Assembly: GCA_963575675.1 (NCBI GenBank)
Contig: CAUYUA010000228.1
Location: forward strand, 27,994 to 91,993
Source of the DNA: CAUYUA01 sp963575675
Lineage (GTDB): Bacteria; Pseudomonadota; Alphaproteobacteria; Azospirillales; Azospirillaceae
DNA length: 64,000 bases
Reading direction: 5' to 3'
Each line of letters opens with the position of its first letter. The first letter of the stretch is position 1. The notes beneath the pieces are model-generated. The model was not told the origin of the DNA, did not search any database, and saw only the letters and a program-made list of their open reading frames with translations. The translations under genes and the position numbers were made by a program. Below, piece after piece: positions 18,057-27,739 of the stretch.

Positions 18057-19334
18057 TTATAAATAATCGCGAAGCCACATTCCGACTCGACCCCAAAGGT
18101 TGCCGGAATGGATCATCTCCGGCGCAGCAATCGGAGCTTCAATCGGATGCCGGGCAGCATGCAGCAACAAACCGGCAACGGTGGAAAAGGCGGGGCCGCC
18201 GGTCAGTTCGACCAAGCCGCGAATCTTGGTCGGACGCCCGAGACGCACTTGCTTGTCGAGAACAAGTTGAGCCAACTCGCGCGTATTGGGCAATTGACTG
18301 GCGCCTCCGGTAAGCACCACTCGACGTCCGGCGAGCTTGGCCATGCCGCTTTCCTCCAAGCGACAACGAACCAATTCGAAGATTTCTTCCAAGCGCGGTT
18401 GAATGATGCCGACCAACAGAGATTTGGGCACAGGATTGGAGCGTCCACGGTCTTCCTCGCCGATTTGGGGCACATCAATCACTTCGCGCTCATCAGAGGT
18501 TCCGGCGATGGCGCTGCCATAAAGAGTTTTCATCCGTTCGGCGTGAACCACCGGCGTCGTCAAGCCGCGAGCGATATCGTTGGTGACATGAGCCCCCCCC
18601 ACCGGCACGCTGTCGATGTAGATCAGATTTCCATCGAAAAACACCGATATCGTTGTGACGCCGCCCCCCATATCGATGCAGGTGACGCCGAGCTGAGTTT
18701 CGTCTTCGACCAAGCACGCCAAACCGGATGCATAAGCGCTGACCACATGCGACTCAATGTCGATGTGACAACGGCTCACGCAAGTTTTGATGTTGCGCAC
18801 CGCTCCGGCTCCGGCGGAGATCAGCATGACCTGCACGCCCAACTTTTCGCCGAACATACCGCGTGGATCGCGAATGCCTCGGTTTCCATCAAGCACGAAT
18901 CCTGTGGGAATCGCGTGGATCAGTTCGGATTCTTCATTGATGTACTGAATGCGGCTTTGGTTTATGGCGCGCCGCAAATCCAGTTCTGTAACTTCACGCT
19001 CCATCACGGGCGCTTCGACGAAGACGCTCTGCGCCGTCGGCTGGCCGCCCGACACATTGACCACTACGCTGCGAATCGTTTCTCCCGCCATTTGTTCTGC
19101 GGCGTGAACTGCGTTGGAGATTGCCGTCTCAGCGCCCTCCATATTGATGATAGCGCCGGCCTTGACGCCCAAAGAGCTTTGGTGACCAACGCCGATCACC
19201 TGGACGCCGCCTGCGTCATCCACACGCGCGATGAAGCAGCAAACTTTGGTCGATCCAATGTCGAGGGCCGCGATGACCCCACCGCGCAACGCTTTCCGAG
19301 TTTTTTTTCCGCCGTTGTAGGTCATCATGCCCAT
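18057..19334 (-). CDS. ftsA: Cell division protein FtsA
   Basis: 425-residue actin-like ATPase that tethers FtsZ to the inner membrane. The phosphate-1 motif is VIAALDIGSTKVCCF, phosphate-2 is VTCIDMGGGVTTISVF and the adenosine motif is VVLTGGASQLPN. The protein ends in the amphipathic membrane helix GRVGMWLRDYL. The start is ATG at 19334, preceded by GGAG in the sequence CGGAGACGGCGAGT; starts further upstream would add a basic non-homologous leader. A 256-bp gap separates it from ftsQ. Confidence 0.96.
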   Translation of the reverse strand: MGMMTYNGGKKTRKALRGGVIAALDIGSTKVCCFIARVDDAGGVQVIGVGHQSSLGVKAGAIINMEGAETAISNAVHAAEQMAGETIRSVVVNVSGGQPTAQSVFVEAPVMEREVTELDLRRAINQSRIQYINEESELIHAIPTGFVLDGNRGIRDPRGMFGEKLGVQVMLISAGAGAVRNIKTCVSRCHIDIESHVVSAYASGLACLVEDETQLGVTCIDMGGGVTTISVFFDGNLIYIDSVPVGGAHVTNDIARGLTTPVVHAERMKTLYGSAIAGTSDEREVIDVPQIGEEDRGRSNPVPKSLLVGIIQPRLEEIFELVRCRLEESGMAKLAGRRVVLTGGASQLPNTRELAQLVLDKQVRLGRPTKIRGLVELTGGPAFSTVAGLLLHAARHPIEAPIAAPEMIHSGNLWGRVGMWLRDYL

Positions 19335-19590
19335 ACTCGCCGTCTCCGTTCTTTCATTCGCAATTTCAAATAACGCGCTCTGTTGTTTTGATCGTCGCTT
19401 GCGACGGGAAGCCCTCCCCATAGATCCTCGTCTTTCGGCAAACCTCGACCTTGTTGTCTTCTTCTTGCTCCGTTATTTTCGCCCGAAGCTTTTGGTCCTC
19501 TTGTTTCCATAAACGCCCCATTGTTCTGGATTGGTCTACGCGCTTCGGCTTCCTTGCGATTTTGGCCGACAAAATCTTCCGCATCTTTTT
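19335..19590. other. Gap between ftsQ and ftsA
   Basis: 256 bp, breaking an otherwise tightly overlapping cluster. A leftward 72-codon open frame (19366-19584) is highly charged but matches no family I recognise; I regard it as chance. A promoter for ftsA is plausible here. Confidence 0.35.
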
Positions 19591-20493
19591 TTATGTCTTA
19601 TTACTTCCCGGTTTTTCCGGAGGACGCCGTTTTTGTGCGGATTCTGCGCTGGTTTGCACGATCAAACGATCGGGCAAGCGTAGATCCACGGCAACCACGT
19701 CGCGATCCAACAAAGACTTTGTTCCCACCAAATCTTCCAGAACTTGCAACGCGCGAACAATGTCGGCTTCGGGCAAACGAACATCGATTCCGTTGTCGAG
19801 CCGCAAATCCCAGCGTCGCCCCCCCACCCACACGGCGGCTTCGACGCGCTTGGCGATGTTCGGAGCCAGTTTCAGTTGCGTCAGCAGGCCGGGAGTTCGC
19901 GCCGGAGCGTCCGGACCAACCACGATCAACAGGCGTGTAAAGTGATCGATCTGTTGATCCGACAACACGGAACCATTGCGATCGATCACCACCAGCTTAC
20001 GGTCGTGTTGCCACAGCGCCATAGGCTGACGTTCCGTAATTCGAATAAAGATGGTGTCGGGCAAACGCCGCTCCACCGCAGCTTCGGCCACCCAAGGCAG
20101 ACGCTCCAATTCGGCGCGCGCTTGCGTCGGGCTGAACTCCAAGATCGGATCGCCGCGTCGCACCCGCAGCGAGCGCAACAACATTTCCTTGCCTGACTCG
20201 ACCCGTCCTTCGACCAACACATCGTTGATTGCAAAACCAATTTGCGCTGTAAAACCAAAAAAACCGTTGCGGACGTTCTCCACGCCGGAAGAAATCCACC
20301 CGGCTTGCCAGAGCCACAGCAAGCTACCGAGCGAGGCCGCGCTGAGACCAACGCGGACGCCATAACGATGTGTCAGTTCCAACCAACGCGGCATGGCGCG
20401 ACGGCGATTGGCGCGGGCCGCCGCGTGAGCCATGGCGTGGCGCGCTTGATAATCCACGCCGCCCATGTCCGTGTTGGGCTTTAAGCGGGACAT
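19591..20493 (-). CDS. ftsQ: Cell division protein FtsQ
   Basis: 300-residue bitopic inner-membrane protein of the divisome, linking FtsB/FtsL to FtsK and FtsW/FtsI. A basic cytoplasmic N-terminus (about 1-45) precedes a transmembrane helix (GLSAASLGSLLWLWQAGWI); the POTRA domain starts about residue 85 (IGFAINDVLVEGR, LLRSLRVRRGDPILEFSP) and the beta domain has WVAEAAVERRLPDTIFIRITERQPMA and DRNGSVLSD. The start overlaps the ddl end by 13 bp. All features fit alphaproteobacterial FtsQ. Confidence 0.94.
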   Translation of the reverse strand: MSRLKPNTDMGGVDYQARHAMAHAAARANRRRAMPRWLELTHRYGVRVGLSAASLGSLLWLWQAGWISSGVENVRNGFFGFTAQIGFAINDVLVEGRVESGKEMLLRSLRVRRGDPILEFSPTQARAELERLPWVAEAAVERRLPDTIFIRITERQPMALWQHDRKLVVIDRNGSVLSDQQIDHFTRLLIVVGPDAPARTPGLLTQLKLAPNIAKRVEAAVWVGGRRWDLRLDNGIDVRLPEADIVRALQVLEDLVGTKSLLDRDVVAVDLRLPDRLIVQTSAESAQKRRPPEKPGSNKT

Positions 20494-21398
20494 ACCGCGT
20501 GCTCCACGATCCAGTTCACCAGCTCATGATATGAGACGCCGACATGCGCCGCTTGTTCGGGCACCAAAGACAATGGAGTCATTCCGGGTTGCGTGTTGAT
20601 CTCCAAGAAGAACAACCCTTCGACGCCGGGACGAGAGTCGTCATAGCGGAAATCGCTGCGGCTAACGCCGCGACAGCCTAACGTGCGGTGCGCCAACACC
20701 GCCAGACGCTGCGCTTCGGAATAGACTTCGACCGGCAAGGGAGCCGGAATGACATGATGTGCGTGACCTGCGGTGTATTTGGCGGTGAAATCGAACAATC
20801 CGCCGGAAAAGCGAATTTCCGTCACCGCCAAAGCCCGATCGTCCATGACGCCGACGGTCAATTCGCGACCGGGAATGAAAGCTTCCACCATCACGCGCTC
20901 GCCGAAGGTCCATTGATCGGCGTTTAGGAACGGCGAATCGCCCACCTCAACCAAGGTCACGCCCACTGTCGACCCTTCGTCGACAGGCTTTACGATGTAT
21001 GGAGGCGGCAGAGGATGACACGTGCCGACCTCTTCGCGACGCAGCACGACGCCGCGCGGCGAAGGCACGCCGACGGCAGCCAACACCTGCTTGGTCATCG
21101 GCTTGTCCATCGCCACCGCCGAAGCCAAAACTCCGGAGTGAGAATAAGGAACGCCAAGAAACTCCAAAACCGCCTGCACGCAGCCGTCTTCTCCGCCACG
21201 TCCATGCAGAGCGTTGAACACCACGTCCGGTTTCGGAGTCAAAGCCGCCAATAAACTGGAGAGGTCGCGCCGAACATCAATCATCGTCACGCGATGGCCG
21301 CATTCGGCCAGAGCCTTGGCAACCTCCGCTCCGCTGGCCAATGAGACTGCGCGCTCAGCGGACCATCCTCCCATCAAGACTGCAACGTGTCGGCTCAT
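20481..21398 (-). CDS. ddl: D-alanine--D-alanine ligase
   Basis: 305-residue ATP-grasp enzyme making D-Ala-D-Ala for peptidoglycan stem peptides. It opens with HVAVLMGGWSAERAVSLASG, contains VFNALHGRGGEDGCVQAVLE, the ATP-grasp YIVKPVDEGSTVGV, and ends with VSRSDFRYD, FFLEINTQPGMTPLSLVPEQA. It overlaps murB by 4 bp and ftsQ by 13 bp, so it is translated within the coupled dcw operon. Confidence 0.96.
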   Translation of the reverse strand: MSRHVAVLMGGWSAERAVSLASGAEVAKALAECGHRVTMIDVRRDLSSLLAALTPKPDVVFNALHGRGGEDGCVQAVLEFLGVPYSHSGVLASAVAMDKPMTKQVLAAVGVPSPRGVVLRREEVGTCHPLPPPYIVKPVDEGSTVGVTLVEVGDSPFLNADQWTFGERVMVEAFIPGRELTVGVMDDRALAVTEIRFSGGLFDFTAKYTAGHAHHVIPAPLPVEVYSEAQRLAVLAHRTLGCRGVSRSDFRYDDSRPGVEGLFFLEINTQPGMTPLSLVPEQAAHVGVSYHELVNWIVEHAVCPA

Positions 21399-22393
21399 GA
21401 CGGTTCTCCTGTATTGTTGAGGATGGTTCTATCAAGATTCGAGGCCGAGGAACGTCCAATCCGACGAATTTCCCACTCCAAACGCACGCCGGAGGTCTCA
21501 AATACCCGCCAGCGCACTTCCTCACCCAACGCCTCTAAGTCTCGCGCGGTCGCCTGCCCCAGATTCAGCAAAAAATTGCAATGTTTTTCTGATATCTGAG
21601 CGTCTCCGCGCCGCAAACCACGACATCCGGCGCGATCAATCAATTCCCAGGCTTTGGCTCCACCAGGGGGATTGGCGAAGGTTGATCCTCCCGTGCGCGC
21701 GCGAACGGGTTGACTTGCGGCCCGCGTCTCATCGATCTCGGTGATTTTGCGCCCAATGTCCAAAGCGTTTCCGGGGCTCCCCTGCAAAACGGCCCGCGTG
21801 AAAATCCAGTCCGCCGGAGCGTCGCAATGACGATAAGTCAACTTCAGTTCCGCCGCTGGAATCCGATGAACGCACCCGCGCCGATCCACCGCTTCGACTT
21901 CGATCAACACATCGACCATTTCGCGGCCATAAGCGCCTGCATTCATGCGCAAAGCTCCGCCGATGGTTCCCGGAATGCCGGAAAGAAATTCCAGTCCGGC
22001 GATCTCGGCGTCGCGGGCGGCCAACGCCACAGTGCGGTCCAAGGCTCCGGCGCCAACTGTAATTCTGTGAGTTTCAACATCCACCGCAGTCGAGGCGAAG
22101 CTTCCCCCCAGACGAATCAACACGCCAGAAACGCCGCCGTCGCGGATCAGCAGATTCGAAGCGACGCCGATCACGGTGACGGGAATTTCTTCCGGCAATT
22201 TCGCTAAAAAACCGCTGAGGTCTTCAACATCGACCGGACGAAACAACACCTCCGCCGGTCCGCCGACCCGAAACCATGTCAAAGCGGCCAAAGGCGCTTC
22301 AGCGCTCAAACGCCCGCGCGCCGGAGGCAATCGATCGATCAAATGAGCGTTATTCTCGGACATAACCGTTGCAGTTTGCAAAAGCATGGTCAT
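21395..22393 (-). CDS. murB: UDP-N-acetylenolpyruvoylglucosamine reductase MurB
   Basis: 332-residue FAD-dependent reductase making UDP-MurNAc. Motifs are LTWFRVGGPAEVLFRP and GVASNLLIRDGGV (FAD binding), GAGALDRTVALAA, FLSGIPGTIGGALRMNAGAYG, and GGSTFANPPG with the proton-donating serine, followed by AQISEKHCNFLLNLGQAT. ATG 22393 was chosen because it overlaps the murC stop by 4 bp (ATGA), matching neighbouring junctions; an in-frame start at 22483 would run far into murC and add an arginine-rich leader. Confidence 0.95.
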   Translation of the reverse strand: MTMLLQTATVMSENNAHLIDRLPPARGRLSAEAPLAALTWFRVGGPAEVLFRPVDVEDLSGFLAKLPEEIPVTVIGVASNLLIRDGGVSGVLIRLGGSFASTAVDVETHRITVGAGALDRTVALAARDAEIAGLEFLSGIPGTIGGALRMNAGAYGREMVDVLIEVEAVDRRGCVHRIPAAELKLTYRHCDAPADWIFTRAVLQGSPGNALDIGRKITEIDETRAASQPVRARTGGSTFANPPGGAKAWELIDRAGCRGLRRGDAQISEKHCNFLLNLGQATARDLEALGEEVRWRVFETSGVRLEWEIRRIGRSSASNLDRTILNNTGEPS

Positions 22394-23835
22394 TGTCCGG
22401 TTCTCCCTGCGGCTTCGAAAGCGCGATCCAGCTCGGCGGGCAGCGCGTTGGCCCAAGCGCTGATTGATCCCGCTCCCAGACACACCACCAAATCTCCGGG
22501 TTGCGCCATACCGCGAATTTGCTCGGCCAATTGCTCCGATCCGGCCAAGGGAAGCGCCATGCGATGACCGCGCATCCGCAATCCCTGCACCAAAGCGTCG
22601 CGATCGACGCCGGGAATCGGCGCTTCACCCGCCGGATAAACGTCGGCGACCACCACGGCGTCGGCGTCGTTGAAGCACGAGCAAAACTCTTCAAACAAAC
22701 TGTGCAAGCGCGTGTAACGGTGCGGCTGAACCACGGCGATTACTCGACCGCGCGTGGCTGTGCGGGCGGCGCTCAACACGGCGCCGATTTCCACCGGATG
22801 ATGGCCGTAATCGTCGATCACAGTGATTCCGTTAGAGACGCCGGTGCGGGTGAAACGACGCTTGACGCCGCCAAATCCAGACAGAGCCTTTTTCATCACC
22901 TCGCCGGACAACCCCATTTCGTAGCCGACCGAGATCGAAGCCAGAGCGTTCTGAACATTGTGCCGGCCATACATGGGTAAATGCACGTCGGTGATCTGAA
23001 TCGGCTGCGGCAGAGCCGCCCGAGTTCCGGCGCGATAACTGATCGAAACATCGAATCGCGCGCCTTCTGGTCCCAACTCAACATTCAGCCCCCGCACATC
23101 CGCCTGCGCGGCGAAACCGTAAGTGACCAAACGACGATCAGGAACGCGGGGAATCATCGCCTGAACTTCTTGATGGTCTAAGCACAACGCCGCAAAGCCA
23201 TAGAACGGAATATTTTGAACGAAATTATCGAACGCCTCACGCACGCGATCGAAACTTCCATAGTGATCCATGTGCTCGGGATCAATGTTGGTGACGATGG
23301 CGATGGTTGCCGGCAACTTCAGGAACGATCCATCGGACTCGTCCGCCTCAACCACCATCCACTCGCCGCCGCCGAGCCGCGTGTTGGTGCCGTAAGCGTT
23401 AATAATGCCGCCATTGATCACTGTTGGATCCAAACCGGCTTGCTCCAACAGAGTTCCGACCATTGAAGTGGTGGTGGTTTTTCCATGAGTGCCGCCCACC
23501 GCCACCGACATTTTCAAGCGCATAAGCTCGCCGAGCATTTCCGCGCGCCGCACCACCGGAATCAAATGCGCGCGCGCCGCGACCAGTTCGGGATTGTCGC
23601 GCTTTACCGCCGAAGACACGACGACGACCGCCGCTTTTCCAAGATTTTCAGCTTTATGACCGATCGAAACCGGAATTCCCAGAGCCCGCAACCTTTTGAC
23701 GTTGGCGTTTTCCGCAATATCCGAACCCTGCACGTCATACCCAAGGTTTTTGAGAACCTCAGCAATGCCGCTCATGCCGATGCCGCCGACGCCGACGAAG
23801 TGCATGGTTCCAATGGTCAGAGATAAATTTTTCAT
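22390..23835 (-). CDS. murC: UDP-N-acetylmuramate--L-alanine ligase MurC
   Basis: 481-residue Mur ligase adding L-Ala to UDP-MurNAc. The Rossmann start HFVGVGGIGMSGIAEVL, the ATP loop VAVGGTHGKTTTTSM, DESDGSFLKLPATIAIVTNIDPEHMDHYG and the C-terminal VIDDYGHHPVEI and VVQPHRYTR are diagnostic of MurC. It overlaps both murG and murB by 4 bp. Confidence 0.97.
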   Translation of the reverse strand: MKNLSLTIGTMHFVGVGGIGMSGIAEVLKNLGYDVQGSDIAENANVKRLRALGIPVSIGHKAENLGKAAVVVVSSAVKRDNPELVAARAHLIPVVRRAEMLGELMRLKMSVAVGGTHGKTTTTSMVGTLLEQAGLDPTVINGGIINAYGTNTRLGGGEWMVVEADESDGSFLKLPATIAIVTNIDPEHMDHYGSFDRVREAFDNFVQNIPFYGFAALCLDHQEVQAMIPRVPDRRLVTYGFAAQADVRGLNVELGPEGARFDVSISYRAGTRAALPQPIQITDVHLPMYGRHNVQNALASISVGYEMGLSGEVMKKALSGFGGVKRRFTRTGVSNGITVIDDYGHHPVEIGAVLSAARTATRGRVIAVVQPHRYTRLHSLFEEFCSCFNDADAVVVADVYPAGEAPIPGVDRDALVQGLRMRGHRMALPLAGSEQLAEQIRGMAQPGDLVVCLGAGSISAWANALPAELDRAFEAAGRTGQ

Positions 23836-25121
23836 GCCGCGCTCTCCGAAGTTGAAGGACGGGCGCTCGCGGCGTCCAGAGTCCGGTTGTCGGGAAGAAG
23901 AGAAGACACTCGATCGGCGGCGGCGAGGTTTTCGATGGCGAGGTTTTCGATGGGATTTCCAGCCGCCAAGCTCAAAACTGCGTCGGCCAAACGCGCTGCG
24001 GCCTCAGCGGTCCCTTGCGCGCGCGCCGCCGCCGCCGCTTGCGCGAGCAACATTGAGTCGCCGAAGAGAATTTCCAGTCGCGCCGCCAAAGAGGCAGCGG
24101 AGAATGTTTCTTGCGGAATCAACCAACCTCCGCCGCCGGCCTCCAAAGCGCGAGCGTTGGCGGTTTGATGATCGTCCATCGCATAAGGATATGGAACCAA
24201 AAGGCTCGGACGACCGATTGCCGTCAACTCGGCGATTGTTGAGGCTCCTGCCCGACAAATCGCCAGATGACACGCCGCCAAACGAGCCGGAACATCGCGG
24301 AAAAACGGCGAAAGCTCCACTTGGTCGCTCATCCCCGCCTGAGCGTAGATGTTTCCTGCCGATTCCAGGTCTTCCGGACGGCATTGCTGACTGATCTTTA
24401 ACCGACGCCGCAAGCCGATCGGAAGACGCGCCATGGCCGCCGGAGCAATCTCACTCAGAATCCGGGCGCCTTGGCTGCCGCCCAAAATGAGAATCCTCAA
24501 CGGACCTTCAGGATCGACGACGAACTTCTCTTCCGCCTGCTTGTCGCAAGCGCCTTCGCGGCGACGAAAATCCGCAAAATCCGGACGAACAGGATTGCCG
24601 GTGTGAATTAGTTTGGCGCGGTCAGCGGGGCGCAACCGCGCGATCTCCGGAAACGCTCCAGCCAAGACATCCGCCCGCCCGATCAACATACGGTTGGCGC
24701 GACCAAGAACCGCGTTTTGCTCATGCAGCATCACGGGCAATCCGGCGGTTTGTGCGGCCCACACCGTCGGAACCGACGGATAACCGCCAAACCCAATCAC
24801 CGCCGCAGGCCTCAGAGAACGCAGCAGGGTATGCGCCTGAAAATAGCCGCGCAAAATGTCCGCCGTCATCCGCGCTTTTGCAACCCATCCAGGCGCGATG
24901 GTCGCAGCGCGAATGCGATGTACGGTGACTTCAGGCAATTGTTCTCCAAAAGCGCCACCGCGTCGATCTGTAATTAACGCCACTTTTTGTCCCCGCGTCA
25001 ACAGCTCACGCGCCAGCGCTTCAGCCGGAAACATATGGCCGCCGGTGCCTCCCGCCGCCAGAACGATCGGCTCCAAAGAAGACGCGACGTAGTGTAAGGA
25101 GGACGCTGTCATCGAACTCAT
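23832..25121 (-). CDS. murG: MurG glycosyltransferase, with C-terminal extension
   Basis: 429-residue membrane-associated GT28 enzyme that transfers GlcNAc to lipid I, giving lipid II. The GGTGGH loop is at residues 24-29; FGGYPSVPTVWAA, LHEQNAVLGRANRML, ILGGSQGARI and CRAGASTIAELTAIGRPSLLVPYP are all conserved. The protein is about 60 residues longer than usual: after the last core helix (ADAVLSLAAG) comes a Ser/Ala-rich tail containing the doubled segment IENLAIENLAA. It overlaps ftsW and murC by 4 bp each. Confidence 0.95.
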   Translation of the reverse strand: MSSMTASSLHYVASSLEPIVLAAGGTGGHMFPAEALARELLTRGQKVALITDRRGGAFGEQLPEVTVHRIRAATIAPGWVAKARMTADILRGYFQAHTLLRSLRPAAVIGFGGYPSVPTVWAAQTAGLPVMLHEQNAVLGRANRMLIGRADVLAGAFPEIARLRPADRAKLIHTGNPVRPDFADFRRREGACDKQAEEKFVVDPEGPLRILILGGSQGARILSEIAPAAMARLPIGLRRRLKISQQCRPEDLESAGNIYAQAGMSDQVELSPFFRDVPARLAACHLAICRAGASTIAELTAIGRPSLLVPYPYAMDDHQTANARALEAGGGGWLIPQETFSAASLAARLEILFGDSMLLAQAAAAARAQGTAEAAARLADAVLSLAAGNPIENLAIENLAAADRVSSLLPDNRTLDAASARPSTSESAA

Positions 25122-26260
25122 ACGGCTTCTCCTCCATAGCGATGACGGGTAAAAGCCAGCACCATTCCCATGCTGAACCCCAAAGCGAACAGTGAAGAGC
25201 CGCCATAACTGACGAACGGCAAGGTCATGCCCTTGGTTGGCATGAGATGCAAGGTTGACGCCATGTTAATGATCGCTTGAAGGCCAAACTGAGTGAGCAG
25301 TCCTCCGGTCGCCAACAAAATGAAGTAGTTATCGTCCTTTAGCGCCTGAGAAAAACCACGCAACACGATGAAGGCGAACAAACAGACCAAGGCCACGCAC
25401 CACAGCAAACCAAGCTCTTCGCCTGCAACGGCGAACACGAAGTCGGCGTGAGAGTCGGGAATGGTCAATTTAACGGCGCCTTGACCGGGACCAACGCCAA
25501 ACACGCCGCCATTAGAGAACGCCTCCATCGCGCGCGCGACTTGGTAATTGTCGCCAAGAGTTCCTGGATTCCCCGCATTAGGATAAAGAAAACGATCGAT
25601 GCGGCTGGTGACGTGTGGGAACATGAAATAAGCGCCGACCAACCCGACGACCCCCGCCATCGCCAAAAACACCACCAGCAGAACATTCAGTCCAGCCAAG
25701 AAGAACTGGGTGAACCACACGGCGGACACCACCACCGTCATGCCCAGGTCCGGTTGACGCATCAACAGAGCCACCACCACGGCGTAAAGCCCAATCGAGA
25801 CCGGCGTGCCTGGAAAACCGCGACACGTCTTCTGTAAAGAAAACAACCAAGCCGCCACCACGGCGAAAGCAGGTTTTACGAACTCGGACGGCTGCAATGA
25901 GAGTCCCGGAAAGTGTATCCAACGTCGGGCGCCTTTGATCTCCATGCCGACGAAAGGAGTCATTGCGACCATCAGCAAAGAAGCTAAAAACACTATCAAC
26001 GCCAAACGTCGAACATTGCGCGGCGCCATCAGCGAAACTCCGAACACGATCGCCAGTGTCGGAACCAACGTCAAAATATGGTGCTGTAGAAAATAATATG
26101 TGCTCAATCCAATGCGTTCGGCCACCGCCGGACTCGCTGCGGCGATCAACTCAGTTCCAAATATAATCAACAACCCCAAAGCGCCGAGCAGCCAACGATC
26201 GATTGTCCACCACCACCGACCGACAATCGAGTGATCCGTGCGATCAAATGTCATGTTCAT
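25118..26260 (-). CDS. ftsW: Peptidoglycan polymerase FtsW (SEDS family)
   Basis: 380-residue inner-membrane glycosyltransferase with about ten transmembrane helices that polymerises lipid II at the septum with FtsI. Conserved stretches are ARRWIHFPGLSLQPSEFVKPA, GDNYQVARAMEAFSNGGVFGVGPGQG, LPDSHADFVFAVAGEELG-like IPDSHADFVFAVAGEELG, and TKGMTLPFVSYGGSSLFALGFSMG. ATG 26260 was chosen because GGGAGG lies 9 nt upstream; it begins 2 bp after the murD stop, and a TTG at 26269 is less likely. Confidence 0.96.
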   Translation of the reverse strand: MNMTFDRTDHSIVGRWWWTIDRWLLGALGLLIIFGTELIAAASPAVAERIGLSTYYFLQHHILTLVPTLAIVFGVSLMAPRNVRRLALIVFLASLLMVAMTPFVGMEIKGARRWIHFPGLSLQPSEFVKPAFAVVAAWLFSLQKTCRGFPGTPVSIGLYAVVVALLMRQPDLGMTVVVSAVWFTQFFLAGLNVLLVVFLAMAGVVGLVGAYFMFPHVTSRIDRFLYPNAGNPGTLGDNYQVARAMEAFSNGGVFGVGPGQGAVKLTIPDSHADFVFAVAGEELGLLWCVALVCLFAFIVLRGFSQALKDDNYFILLATGGLLTQFGLQAIINMASTLHLMPTKGMTLPFVSYGGSSLFALGFSMGMVLAFTRHRYGGEAV

Positions 26261-26262
26261 GA

Positions 26263-27735
26263 TCAGCAACCTCCCGTTTCGGCGTCGATGACAGACGACG
26301 TCGTTTGAATCGTTGGCGTTGCTTGAAGCGTCGCCCAGGATTCGGTTGCTGCAATGAACGCCGCGCCGCGCGCCTCAAAATCGGTGAATTGATCGAAGGA
26401 CGCGCATGCGGGTGATAACAACACCACCGGGCGCCGCATTGCGGTTTGCGCGGCGCGTTGCGCCGCCATCGCCGCTTGCGTCACAGCCGTCGTCAAAACC
26501 TCGCATCGGTGGAAAACCACTCCAGGCGCCCGTCGTTCAAGCCACGCGGCAAAAGCGTCTGACGCGACGCCGATTAAGAACGCCTCTCGAACATGCGACA
26601 TAAAGGGCTCCAACCCGTCGAGCCCTCCTTCTTTTGGCTTGCCGCCAAGAATCCAATAAATGTCGTCATAGCAAGTCAAGGCTTTGGCCGCCGCGTCGGC
26701 GTTGGTTGCTTTGCTGTCGTTGATGAATCGGACGTTGTCGATTTCGGCGATTAATTGTTGCCGATGCGCCAAGCCTGGAAAACTACGCATGGCGCAAGCA
26801 ATTTCTTCCGGCGTCACCCCTAAGGCGCGGGTCGCCGCATAAGCTGCAGCGGCGTTCTGTCCGTTATGCTTCCCGACCAAAGATGACACGCCGGACAAAT
26901 CCATGACTTCTCCGGCGCCGCCGAGCGTCTCATCGATAAGCCGCCCCTCATGAACGTAGACGCCGCCAACGACCGGACCTTCCGCCGAGATCGGAATCAC
27001 CCGCCATCCCTCGTTCGCCAAACGCGAGGCAATAGCGCGACAATGGGCGTCATCAACGCCGATCACCGCCGTTTGCGGAGCCGAGACGCTTGAAGTCTCT
27101 CGCCGCGTCGAAAACATCAATGTTTTCGCGTGAATATAGCCGTCCATTCCGCCATGACGATCAAGATGATCCGGCGTGATGTTCAACAAAACCGCGACGT
27201 CGTAGGCTATCGAAAAAGTCAGCTCTAGCTGATAAGAAGACAATTCAAGAACGTAACAACCGTCTCGCCCCAATGCGGGCAAGGTCAAAACCGGCGTGCC
27301 GAGATTCCCGCCGATCCCTACAGGACGTCCGCAAACAGTCAAAATATGTCCGGCCAAGGCGGTGGTGGTCGATTTGCCGTTCGAGCCGGTAATTCCCAAA
27401 TAACGCGCTTCCGGCTGCGCCCGCCCGAGCAATTCGACGTCGCCGATGATCGGAACGCCCGCCAATCGCGCCCGCGCCGCAACTGGATGAGGCGCGGGAT
27501 AGGTGTGCGGAATTCCCGGCGACAAAACGAGCGCGCCGACCTCTTCAAACCGACAGGTCGTCAGATCACGCAAAGAAGCTCCCGCCGCAGCGGCGACAGC
27601 GCGTCGATCGGCGTTATCATCCCAAGCCCACACGGCGACGCCGGTTTTTAGAAGCTCCGTCGCCGTCGCAAGGCCCGATTTTCCGAGCCCCATCACCGCG
27701 TAAGGCCGATTGGTTTGAAGAGACAATTTAATCAT
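26263..27735 (-). CDS. murD: UDP-N-acetylmuramoylalanine--D-glutamate ligase MurD
   Basis: 490-residue Mur ligase adding D-Glu. It has the N-terminal Rossmann part YAVMGLGKSGLATATELL, ATP loop ITGSNGKSTTTALAGHIL, VLELSSYQLELTF, LLNITPDHLDRHGGMDGY, FINDSKATNADAAAKAL and WILGGKPKEGGLDGL, all diagnostic of MurD. It starts 4 bp after mraY and ends just before ftsW. Confidence 0.97.
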   Translation of the reverse strand: MIKLSLQTNRPYAVMGLGKSGLATATELLKTGVAVWAWDDNADRRAVAAAAGASLRDLTTCRFEEVGALVLSPGIPHTYPAPHPVAARARLAGVPIIGDVELLGRAQPEARYLGITGSNGKSTTTALAGHILTVCGRPVGIGGNLGTPVLTLPALGRDGCYVLELSSYQLELTFSIAYDVAVLLNITPDHLDRHGGMDGYIHAKTLMFSTRRETSSVSAPQTAVIGVDDAHCRAIASRLANEGWRVIPISAEGPVVGGVYVHEGRLIDETLGGAGEVMDLSGVSSLVGKHNGQNAAAAYAATRALGVTPEEIACAMRSFPGLAHRQQLIAEIDNVRFINDSKATNADAAAKALTCYDDIYWILGGKPKEGGLDGLEPFMSHVREAFLIGVASDAFAAWLERRAPGVVFHRCEVLTTAVTQAAMAAQRAAQTAMRRPVVLLSPACASFDQFTDFEARGAAFIAATESWATLQATPTIQTTSSVIDAETGGC

Positions 27736-27739
27736 TTGA

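Noticed and set aside
18108..19373. A 421-codon rightward open frame opposite ftsA
   Set aside because: It lies entirely antisense to ftsA, whose conservation is clear, and its translation is His/Arg/Gln-rich without any domain. It is a by-product of the codon usage of ftsA.
19366..19584. Possible small gene between ftsQ and ftsA
   Set aside because: Highly charged translation without homology that I recognise; spacing to ftsA is irregular. Left as intergenic.
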